From: Cyanobacteria bacterium FACHB-DQ100
GTDB lineage: Bacteria > Cyanobacteriota > Cyanobacteriia > Leptolyngbyales > Leptolyngbyaceae
Direction: 5' to 3'
NCBI GenBank assembly: GCA_014695195.1
Contig: JACJNW010000008.1
Span: 1-50,586, forward strand
Length of the DNA: 50,586 nt
Part shown: one piece after another, positions 43,498 through 50,586 of the stretch
Layout: every line of letters starts with the position of its first letter
How positions within the stretch are numbered: the stretch's first letter is position 1
Made by a program: the position numbers and the translations under genes
Notes under the pieces: generated by a model
Databases searched by the model: none
What the model saw: the letters and a program-made list of their open reading frames with translations, nothing else
Told to the model about the DNA's origin: nothing

Positions 43498-46400
43498 ATG
43501 ACAACCGCACCTCTCACCAGCGAACCGGATAATCTTGACCTTCAGCAGCTTCTCAGAACGCTGGTTGAAGTGAAAAAGGGCAACTTCTCTGTCCGAATGC
43601 CGATCGACCAAACCGGAATTGCAGGGAAAATTGCCGATACGCTCAATGACATCATCGAGATGAATGAGCAAATGGCAACCGAGCTAGAACACATCAGCAC
43701 CGTGGTTGGCAAAGAAGGCAAAATTAGCGAACGTGCTGCGATCGAGAATGCGCGGGGAGCATGGAAGGCATCGATCGGCTCTGTGAATACGCTGATCACA
43801 GACTTAGTGCAGCCTATGACCGAGACGACGCGGGTGATTCGGGCAGTAGCAACCGGAAATTTGACTCAAACGATCGCGACTGAGATTGAGGGCAGACCCC
43901 TACAAGGGGAATTTCTGCAAACGGCTCAGATCGTCAACACCATGGTCGATCAGCTTAATTCCTTTGCTTCGGAAGTAACGCGGGTGGCGCGGGAAGTGGG
44001 AACCGAAGGAATGTTGGGGGTGCAAGCAGATGTGCCCGGAGTCGCGGGTACATGGAAGGATTTGACCGATAGCGTGAACTCGATGGCGGGCAATCTCACA
44101 GCACAGGTACGGAATATTGCAGAAGTGACGACTGCGGTGGCAAATGGCGACCTATCCAAAAAGATTACGGTCGATGTCAAAGGTGAAATCCTAGAGTTGA
44201 AAAACACGATCAATACGATGGTGGATCAGCTTAATTCCTTTGCTTCGGAAGTAACGCGGGTGGCGCGAGAAGTGGGAACCGAAGGAAAGTTGGGCGTGCA
44301 AGCAGATGTCCGAGGGGTTGCTGGGACGTGGAAGGATTTGACCGATAGCGTGAACTCGATGGCGGGCAATCTCACAGCACAGGTACGGAACATTGCAGAA
44401 GTGACGACTGCGGTGGCAAATGGCGACCTATCGAAGAAAATTACGGTCGATGTCAAAGGTGAAATTCTAGAGTTGAAAAACACCGTTAATACAATGGTGG
44501 ATCAGCTTAATTCTTTCGCTTCGGAAGTAACGCGGGTGGCGCGCGAAGTAGGAGCAGAAGGAAAGCTTGGCGGTCAAGCGCAGGTCAAGGGAGTTGCCGG
44601 AACTTGGAAGGATCTCACTGATAGCGTGAACTTTATGGCGGGGAGTTTAACCGCGCAAGTGAGAAACATCGCAGAAGTGACGACTGCGGTGGCAAATGGC
44701 GACCTATCGAAGAAAATCACGGTCGATGTCAAAGGCGAAATTCTTGAACTGAAGAATACCATCAACATCATGGTGGATCAGCTCAATTCTTTTGCTTCGG
44801 AAGTGACGCGGGTAGCGCGGGAAGTGGGAACTGAAGGGAAGTTAGGGGTGCAAGCTCAAGTGCGTGGCGTTGCCGGAACCTGGAAGGATCTGACCGACAG
44901 CGTGAACTTCATGGCAGGTAATTTGACCGCACAGGTAAGGAACATTGCTGAAGTAACCACAGCCGTTGCAAATGGAGATCTGTCCAAGAAAATCACGGTC
45001 GATGTCAAAGGCGAAATTCTCGAACTTAAGAACACGATCAACACAATGGTGGATCAGCTGAGTTCATTTGCCTCAGAAGTGACGCGGGTGGCGCGGGAAG
45101 TGGGTTCCGAAGGAAAACTTGGTGTCCAGGCAGATGTACGTGGCGTTGCCGGGACGTGGAAAGATCTCACCGACAGTGTGAACTTCATGGCGGGGAGTTT
45201 AACCGCACAAGTGAGAAATATTGCAGCCGTGACGACTGCGGTTGCGAATGGTGACCTATCCAAAAAGATTACGGTCGATGTCAAAGGTGAAATCCTAGAG
45301 TTGAAGAACACCGTTAATACAATGGTGGATCAGCTTAATTCTTTTGCGTCAGAAGTCACCCGCGTGGCGCGGGAAGTGGGATCAGAAGGAAAACTAGGCG
45401 TACAAGCAGAAGTCAAGGGCGTTGCAGGGACGTGGAAAGATCTCACCGATAGCGTGAACTTTATGGCGGGGAGTTTAACCGCGCAAGTGAGAAACATTGC
45501 TGAAGTGACAACGGCGGTGGCAAATGGCGACCTATCGAAGAAAATTACGGTCGATGTCAAAGGTGAAATCCTAGAGTTGAAAAACACGATCAATACGATG
45601 GTGGATCAGCTTAATTCCTTTGCTTCGGAAGTGACGCGAGTGGCGCGAGAAGTGGGAACCGAAGGAAAGTTGGGCGTGCAAGCCTATGTCCGAGGTGTGG
45701 GTGGCACCTGGAAGGATTTGACCGATAACGTCAATTTGATGGCGGGCAATCTCACAGCACAGGTACGGAACATTGCAGAAGTGGCAACTGCGATCGCGAA
45801 TGGCGATCTATCCAAAAAGATCACCGTCGATGTCAAAGGTGAAATCCTCGACCTGAAAAACACCATCAACACAATGGTCGATCAGTTGAGTTCCTTTGCC
45901 TCGGAGGTGACACGGGTCGCCCGTGAAGTAGGGACTGAAGGGAAGTTAGGCGGTCAAGCGCAAGTCGTTGGAGTCGCTGGAACCTGGAAGGATTTGACCG
46001 ATAACGTGAACTCGATGGCAAGCAATCTCACAGCTCAAGTGCGAGGCATTGCAAGAGTGGTCACTGCGGTTGCTAACGGAAACTTGAAACTCAAGTTAAT
46101 GCTCGATGCCAAAGGTGAAATCGAAACGTTAGCCGACACGATCAACGAAATGATTGATACGTTGGCAACGTTTGCAGAACAAGTGACCACCGTAGCGCGA
46201 GAAGTAGGAAGCGAAGGCAAACTGGGAGGACAAGCGAAAGTTCCGGGGGCATCGGGGACGTGGCGCGATTTGACCGACAACGTGAATGAACTCGCAGCCA
46301 ATTTGACAACGCAAGTAAGAGCGATCGCTGAAGTCGCAACGGCGGTTACGAAGGGAGATTTAACGCGATCGATTTCCGTTGAAGCAAAAGGAGAAGTCGC

Positions 46401-49332
46401 GGTTCTCAAAGACAACATCAACCAGATGATCGCTAACCTGCGCGAAACGACGCAAAAGAACACTGAACAAGACTGGCTCAAAACCAACTTGGCGAAGTTC
46501 ACTCGAATGCTGCAAGGTCAGCGCGATCTGGAGACGGTCTCCAAACTGATTCTGTCGGAGTTGGCTCCCTTGGTTTCGGCGCAACACGGGGTCTTTTATC
46601 TGATGGAAGCGAGCGAGAATCATGCGCCTTATCTCAAGCTACTTAGCACCTATGCTTATCGAGAACGCAAGCACTTAGGCAACCGCTTCCAACTGGGAGA
46701 AGGACTCATCGGACAATGTGCGTTAGAAAAAGAGCGCATTTTGCTCACCGAAGTCCCGCCCGAATACATCAAGATTAGTTCGGGGTTGGGCGAAGCGTCT
46801 CCATTCAACGCAGTTGCGCTACCTGTGTTATTTGAAGGGCAGGTGACGGCTGTGATCGAGCTTGCCTCGTTCTCTCGGTTTAGCGATATTCACTTGACCT
46901 TCTTCGACCAGTTAACTGAGAGTATTGCGATCGTACTCAATACGATCGCGGCTAGTATGCGAACCGAGGAACTCCTCAAACAGTCGCAATCTTTAGCAGA
47001 AGAACTCCAAAGCCAGCAGAAAGAACTCACAGAAACCAATCAACGATTAGAACAACAAGCACAATCGCTGAAAGCTTCTGAAGAACTCCTCAAGAATCAA
47101 CAGGAGCAACTCCAACAAACCAATGAAGAACTCCAGGAAAAAGCAGAACTGTTAGCGGTACAAAACCGAGAAGTTGAGCGCAAAAATCAAGAGATTGAGC
47201 AGGCGCGTCGATCGTTGGAAGAAAAAGCCGAACAGCTCGCCCTGAGTTCTAAATACAAGTCTGAGTTTCTGGCGAATATGTCACACGAGTTGCGAACGCC
47301 GCTCAACAGTCTATTAATTCTTGCCCGTCTCTTTGCCGATAACACTGAGGGCAATCTAACGGATAAGCAAATCGAGTATGCCCGAACCATTCATTCTTCT
47401 GGAAACGATTTGCTGGGGCTAATTAATGACATTCTGGATCTAGCGAAAATCGAATCGGGAACAATGTCGCTTGATCCAGAACCAATGACATTTACTGACC
47501 TGCGTAACCATCTCGATCGTACCTTCCGGCAAGTTGCCCAAGATCGCAGTCTTGATTTCCAGATGCACTTTGATCCGCAGTTGCCGCGCAGTTTGTACAC
47601 CGATGCGAAACGGCTGCAGCAAGTGCTGAAAAACTTGCTCTCGAATGCCTTCAAGTTTACTGAACAAGGTCAAGTGAGCTTCAGAGTAAGTCTTGCATCT
47701 GGGGGCTGGAGCTTTGATCAAGACACCCTGAATCGTGCCGATCGTGTGATTGCCTTTGCCGTTTCTGACACTGGAATTGGCATCGCTCCGAACAAACAAC
47801 AGGTGATTTTTGAAGCATTTCAGCAGGCAGATGGGACGACCAGCCGTAAGTACGGTGGTACAGGCTTAGGCTTATCGATCAGTCGGGAAATTGCTCGATT
47901 GTTAGGTGGCGAAATTCGATTGCAAAGCGAACTAGGGCGGGGGAGTACTTTTACGCTATATCTACCCCAAAGTGATAGCGGACGTTGGGATTCATCCAGG
48001 TCTGAGTCAGCGCTCTCCGCTTCCCAACCTTCGGTAGCTCGGTCTACGGCAATGCGATCAGCCTCCGAAGCTCCAACCCCTATCAGCAATCAGTCAGAAA
48101 CAGCGATTACGGTGTTTGAGCGTGCGATCGAAGATGACCGAGACAGCATTCAGCCGGAAGACCTGACCCTGCTGATTATCGAAGACGATGTGAATTTTGC
48201 TCGAATTCTACTGGATTTAGCACGGCAGCAAGGCTTCAAAGGCATCGTTGCAACACGTGGCAATGTTGGTCTAGAACTAGCACAACAGTTCAAACCTACG
48301 GCAATCATGCTCGACATTCGCCTGCCCGTTCTGGATGGATGGATGGTGTTAGATCGGCTGAAACACCACAATGACACTCGCCATATTCCCGTTCACATCA
48401 TGTCCGTTGAGGAGGGCTTACAACGGAGCTTACGGCAGGGTGCGATCGCTTACCTGCAAAAGCCAGTGAACAGTGAATCTCTACTCAATGCTTTGGCAAG
48501 CATCAAAGAATTCGTCGAGCGACCAATGAAGAGTTTGCTCATTGTGGAAGATGATGACGTGCAACGTCGAAGCATTGTTGAGTTGATTGGCAGTACGGAT
48601 GTAGTCAGTACGGCTGTAGCAACTGGGGCAGAAGCGCTAGAAATGCTGCGATCGCAACGCTTTGACTGTCTTGTTCTAGATCTAGGGTTGCCCGATATGG
48701 ATGGATTTGCCTTCCTTGAGCAAGGCAAGCAAGAACAGAGCCTCGCCCATTTACCCATTATCATCTACACCGGAAAAGAGCTTACCGCTCAAGAAGAACG
48801 AGAACTGCGGCGCATTTCAGACACAATCATTCTCAAGGATGTACGATCGCCAGAACGCTTGCTTGATGAAACTGCCTTGTTCCTGCATCGCGTGCAAGCG
48901 AACTTACCGGAAATGCAGCGACAGATGCTAGAGCGATCTCAGCAACAGGATACTACACTTGCAGGCAAGAAAATTCTCATCGTGGATGATGATATTCGGA
49001 ATATCTTTGCCTTGACGAGTGTACTAGAGCGTTATCAGATGGCAATTCTCTACGCAGGAAATGGTCGAGAAGGCATTACGATGCTGCAAGAGCATCCAGA
49101 TGTTGATTTAGTGTTGATGGATGTGATGATGCCGGAAATGGATGGCTATGAAACAACACGAGCGATTCGACAGGTCAACCAGTTTCGAGACTTGCCGATC
49201 ATTGCGCTGACTGCAAAAGCGATGCGGGGCGATCGAGAAAAATGTATGGAAGCCGGAGCATCAGACTACATCACTAAGCCTGTCGAAACTGATCAACTCC
49301 TCTCCGTACTTCGAGTTTGGCTTCAGCGCTAG
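43498..49332 (+). CDS. HAMP-array hybrid histidine kinase with GAF and three receivers
   Basis: A 1944-residue soluble kinase resembling the fungal group III (NIK1) kinases. The first 990 residues are about eleven units of 92 residues, each with a HAMP-type helix pair; seven contain the sequence [20 protein letters not shown] and are nearly identical. A GAF domain lies at about 1000-1160, and a coiled coil ([20 protein letters not shown] onward) leads to HisKA, His1263 in [14 protein letters not shown]. HATPase follows ([34 protein letters not shown]). Three receivers close the chain, with Asp1606 (MLDIRLP), Asp1728 (VLDLGLP) and Asp1875 (LMDVMMP). There are no membrane helices. Such kinases typically respond to osmotic or cell-envelope stress, though that is family knowledge from fungi. 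The gene stands alone. Confidence 0.94.
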   Translation: MTTAPLTSEPDNLDLQQLLRTLVEVKKGNFSVRMPIDQTGIAGKIADTLNDIIEMNEQMATELEHISTVVGKEGKISERAAIENARGAWKASIGSVNTLITDLVQPMTETTRVIRAVATGNLTQTIATEIEGRPLQGEFLQTAQIVNTMVDQLNSFASEVTRVAREVGTEGMLGVQADVPGVAGTWKDLTDSVNSMAGNLTAQVRNIAEVTTAVANGDLSKKITVDVKGEILELKNTINTMVDQLNSFASEVTRVAREVGTEGKLGVQADVRGVAGTWKDLTDSVNSMAGNLTAQVRNIAEVTTAVANGDLSKKITVDVKGEILELKNTVNTMVDQLNSFASEVTRVAREVGAEGKLGGQAQVKGVAGTWKDLTDSVNFMAGSLTAQVRNIAEVTTAVANGDLSKKITVDVKGEILELKNTINIMVDQLNSFASEVTRVAREVGTEGKLGVQAQVRGVAGTWKDLTDSVNFMAGNLTAQVRNIAEVTTAVANGDLSKKITVDVKGEILELKNTINTMVDQLSSFASEVTRVAREVGSEGKLGVQADVRGVAGTWKDLTDSVNFMAGSLTAQVRNIAAVTTAVANGDLSKKITVDVKGEILELKNTVNTMVDQLNSFASEVTRVAREVGSEGKLGVQAEVKGVAGTWKDLTDSVNFMAGSLTAQVRNIAEVTTAVANGDLSKKITVDVKGEILELKNTINTMVDQLNSFASEVTRVAREVGTEGKLGVQAYVRGVGGTWKDLTDNVNLMAGNLTAQVRNIAEVATAIANGDLSKKITVDVKGEILDLKNTINTMVDQLSSFASEVTRVAREVGTEGKLGGQAQVVGVAGTWKDLTDNVNSMASNLTAQVRGIARVVTAVANGNLKLKLMLDAKGEIETLADTINEMIDTLATFAEQVTTVAREVGSEGKLGGQAKVPGASGTWRDLTDNVNELAANLTTQVRAIAEVATAVTKGDLTRSISVEAKGEVAVLKDNINQMIANLRETTQKNTEQDWLKTNLAKFTRMLQGQRDLETVSKLILSELAPLVSAQHGVFYLMEASENHAPYLKLLSTYAYRERKHLGNRFQLGEGLIGQCALEKERILLTEVPPEYIKISSGLGEASPFNAVALPVLFEGQVTAVIELASFSRFSDIHLTFFDQLTESIAIVLNTIAASMRTEELLKQSQSLAEELQSQQKELTETNQRLEQQAQSLKASEELLKNQQEQLQQTNEELQEKAELLAVQNREVERKNQEIEQARRSLEEKAEQLALSSKYKSEFLANMSHELRTPLNSLLILARLFADNTEGNLTDKQIEYARTIHSSGNDLLGLINDILDLAKIESGTMSLDPEPMTFTDLRNHLDRTFRQVAQDRSLDFQMHFDPQLPRSLYTDAKRLQQVLKNLLSNAFKFTEQGQVSFRVSLASGGWSFDQDTLNRADRVIAFAVSDTGIGIAPNKQQVIFEAFQQADGTTSRKYGGTGLGLSISREIARLLGGEIRLQSELGRGSTFTLYLPQSDSGRWDSSRSESALSASQPSVARSTAMRSASEAPTPISNQSETAITVFERAIEDDRDSIQPEDLTLLIIEDDVNFARILLDLARQQGFKGIVATRGNVGLELAQQFKPTAIMLDIRLPVLDGWMVLDRLKHHNDTRHIPVHIMSVEEGLQRSLRQGAIAYLQKPVNSESLLNALASIKEFVERPMKSLLIVEDDDVQRRSIVELIGSTDVVSTAVATGAEALEMLRSQRFDCLVLDLGLPDMDGFAFLEQGKQEQSLAHLPIIIYTGKELTAQEERELRRISDTIILKDVRSPERLLDETALFLHRVQANLPEMQRQMLERSQQQDTTLAGKKILIVDDDIRNIFALTSVLERYQMAILYAGNGREGITMLQEHPDVDLVLMDVMMPEMDGYETTRAIRQVNQFRDLPIIALTAKAMRGDREKCMEAGASDYITKPVETDQLLSVLRVWLQR
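43930..46200 (+). repeat. 276-bp in-frame tandem repeat (HAMP units)
   Basis: The DLSKKI codons start at 44149, 44425, 44701, 44977, 45253, 45529 and 45805, an exact 276-bp period. Long blocks are base-for-base identical between non-adjacent units (for example around 44041-44220 and 44317-44490), which points to recent copying or gene conversion. The flanking units are more diverged. Confidence 0.93.
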
Positions 49333-49539
49333 TTCTATTCTTTCCGTGAAACTCCCCTATGTCTCCTGCACTCATACACTAGGAAAAACAAAGACAGACA
49401 ATAAAAATAACTAAAGCGATCGCTTGTCCTGTTCTCATAATGGTTTTTCCTATTCGGGTTGTTCTTTTCGAGCAGGACAGGTAGGGGTTAGGGGTTGATC
49501 GATCGACCAAATCGGCAATTGATTAACCTGCTCTATAAA

Positions 49540-49690
49540 AAACCAACGACCCTACTACAGTGGCAAGCAAAAATGGCACACACTCAAAGCTCAAGTCGTC
49601 GTAGACTATCTCAGTGAACTGATTGTCTGTACTGCGTTTGGCAAAGGGCGACAGCATGATTTCCGTTCATTGCAGCACCCAGCAATCGCA
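49540..49690 (+). mobile_element. IS5-family transposase fragment
   Basis: In the frame entering at about 49536 the sequence reads QRPYYSGKQKWHTLKAQVVV, then DYLSELIVCTAFGKGRQHDF, which matches the YSGKKKRHTLK / KGREHDF core of IS5-type DDE transposases. There is no start and no end, and the frame stops soon after 49700. Upstream (49333-49539) I see no gene. This is a relic, not a working element. Confidence 0.75.
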
Positions 49691-49704
49691 ACGAGGCGCC
49701 CCTG

Positions 49705-50019
49705 TTGAAGACCGCCCTGCCACAAGTCACCCGCATCGCTCAGCAGGTCGGACTCGACCTGAACCAGATGATCGTCAGCTTGGATAGCGTTTACGATAGC
49801 CGAGCCAACCGCAAAGCCATTTTCAATCGCGGCAGGGTTCCGAATATTCCTGCAAATCCGCGCAGCAGAAAAATTCCGAAGCGGGCACGCAAACCGATTT
49901 TCGACCCAGCCATCTTTCAGGAGCGCTTTCGCACCATTGAGCGCATCTTTGCTTGGGAGGATAAGTTCAAGCGCTTACTGCTACGTTTTGAACAGAGACC
50001 CAGAATGGTCATGCCTTGA
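49705..50019 (+). mobile_element. Second transposase fragment, C-terminal part
   Basis: Open from a TTG at 49705, 104 codons: VSLDSVYDSRANRKAIFNRG, then NPRSRKIPKRARKPIFDPAI and FQERFRTIERIFAWEDKFKR. These are the last motifs of a DDE transposase of IS4/IS5 kind (typically GVYDxRANRKAIFNRG), including the final Glu of the catalytic triad in RTIERIFAWE. It differs in type from the fragment just upstream, so two insertion sequences have decayed at the same site, or a frameshift splits a mosaic. Confidence 0.75.
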
Positions 50020-50029
50020 AATCAGAAAT

Positions 50030-50230
50030 ATGGGCAAAAGTAGCAGGAAGCCGATCCCAATCGATCGTTCTGTTCCTGTGAAAGCTCAATCTGACCTTGC
50101 GATTCAATCTCTCCTGTTAACTTTTATGCAAAATCCGCAACCAGTTGAAGGACAAGTGAAAGGAGTTCACAAAGAGGACAGTGTGTCTCAAGCGAGATTC
50201 ATCGAAGAAATCTTTGGAGTGAGCGCTTAA
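50030..50230 (+). CDS. Possible small protein, unknown
   Basis: A 66-residue open frame from the ATG at 50030: MGKSSRKPIPIDRSVPVKAQ, then a helical middle (SDLAIQSLLLTFMQNPQPVE) and SQARFIEEIFGVSA. No ribosome site is clear. The amino-acid composition is gene-like, and the stop is directly followed by a 12-bp duplication (AGTGAGCGCTTA twice, 50218-50245). I do not recognise it; it may be a truncated remnant beside the transposase debris. Confidence 0.35.
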   Translation: MGKSSRKPIPIDRSVPVKAQSDLAIQSLLLTFMQNPQPVEGQVKGVHKEDSVSQARFIEEIFGVSA

Positions 50231-50295
50231 GAAGTGAGCGCTTAAGATAACGTGAGTTCGACGCAAATTCTTGACTACGTTTAGATCTGCGCGTT

Positions 50296-50402
50296 GCCCC
50301 CTAAATCCCCCACGGGTGGGGGACTTGGAGAAGCAAAATTCCCCAATCTCATGAGTTCTCCCGACCGTCAAAGTCCCCCACCCGTGGGGGATTTAGGGGG
50401 CA
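50296..50402. repeat. Perfect 32-bp inverted repeat of nested hairpins
   Basis: The arm 50296-50327 and its exact inverse at 50371-50402 are separated by 43 bases. Each arm also folds on itself (CCCCCACGGGTGGGGG). It shares the CCCCCTAAATCCCCC core with the 102-bp elements but not their ends. A MITE-like element or two facing single hairpins are both possible. Confidence 0.75.
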
Positions 50403-50493
50403 GGATCGAGCCTAAACGCAGCGAGGAAATCCGTCGAGCTGACGTTAAGATAATACGATTGGTACAGTTCGTTACAGAGATGATATTAAGCGC

Positions 50494-50586
50494 ATGAATT
50501 CAAAGCCCCCCTTTCGAGAACTCGGACGGAAATCCCAAAAGCACAAACTCAAGTCTGGAATCAAACAACGATTCAATGGAGCCTGT
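50494..50586 (+). CDS. Start of an open frame running off the window
   Basis: From ATG 50494 the frame reads MNSKPPFRELGRKSQKHKLK and remains open to the last base (31 codons). It is basic and Pro-poor after the start, with no strong ribosome site. Too little is visible to judge; it may be the beginning of a real gene. Confidence 0.25.
   Translation, partial: MNSKPPFRELGRKSQKHKLKSGIKQRFNGAC

Noticed and set aside
43950-46502. A ladder of minus-strand open frames of 60-155 codons opposite the HAMP repeats
   Set aside because: They repeat with the 276-bp period because the coding strand does, have no ribosome sites, and are shadows of the kinase gene.
1-50586. tRNA or rRNA genes
   Set aside because: I saw no cloverleaf with a TTCRA arm and no rRNA signature on reading both strands; a covariance-model scan was not possible here.

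Overview
The window is chromosomal DNA from a cyanobacterium. The HIP1 octamer GCGATCGC and its relatives occur throughout, and there is a plant/cyanobacterial-type lycopene beta-cyclase, many large PAS/GAF/HAMP hybrid histidine kinases, a ProcM-like lanthipeptide synthetase with Nif11-type leader peptides, and short CCCCCTAAATCCCCC repeats. The gene content suits a large-genome, probably filamentous species rather than a marine picocyanobacterium. Genus cannot be fixed from the sequence alone.

Layout. (1) 1-1.65 kb: a decayed arsenite-pump (ACR3) tail, a secreted ADYC-domain protein and a secreted protein built from a 32-residue tandem repeat. (2) 1.85-7.64 kb: a two-gene phosphorelay operon, an OmpR-type regulator with extra HPt, REC and degenerate GGDEF parts overlapping a five-PAS/GAF hybrid kinase. 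(3) 7.67-11.5 kb, minus strand: a likely four-gene operon (VOC protein, O-methyltransferase-like protein, secreted protein, peptidoglycan-binding protein) and one frameshifted small gene. (4) 11.7-22 kb: a REC-PAS kinase, a lone receiver, then a class II lanthipeptide locus (LanM, two precursors with identical cores, an unknown protein, a C39-peptidase ABC exporter and a very short HlyD protein). (5) 22-25.1 kb: lycopene cyclase, purT and a small membrane protein. (6) 25.8-34.5 kb: a compact five-gene fatty-acid degradation operon (lipase, acyl-CoA synthetase-like, FadN-like, thiolase, FadE), unusual because most cyanobacteria are regarded as lacking beta-oxidation. (7) 34.5-43.2 kb: accessory genes, including a catalase-fold protein, a 4-TM protein, a saccharopine-dehydrogenase-like oxidoreductase, a peroxiredoxin-like protein and a macrodomain. 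Three different non-coding tandem-repeat arrays lie here, with periods of about 21, 41 and 22 bp. (8) 43.5-49.3 kb: a giant HAMP-array hybrid kinase with seven near-identical 276-bp repeats. (9) 49.5-50.6 kb: transposase debris and a large inverted repeat.

The most interesting signal ties regions 1, 3 and 4 together. Five intergenic segments (1706-1750 minus, 11541-11585 minus, 13213-13257 plus, 13756-13800 plus, 17216-17260 plus) align without gaps. Each has a direct repeat of a TCTCCCCGAT-like box at about 11-bp spacing, and then, at a fixed distance, a TAnnnT hexamer. This looks like a class of activated promoters with a PhoB/OmpR-style tandem site in place of the -35 box. They precede the repeat protein, the VOC/methyltransferase operon, the lone receiver, lanM and the first lanthipeptide precursor. 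The only DNA-binding regulator of the right family in the window is the 1855 gene, and its divergent neighbour carries one of the promoters. I infer a signal-controlled lanthipeptide regulon. No function was tested; all calls come from reading the sequence.
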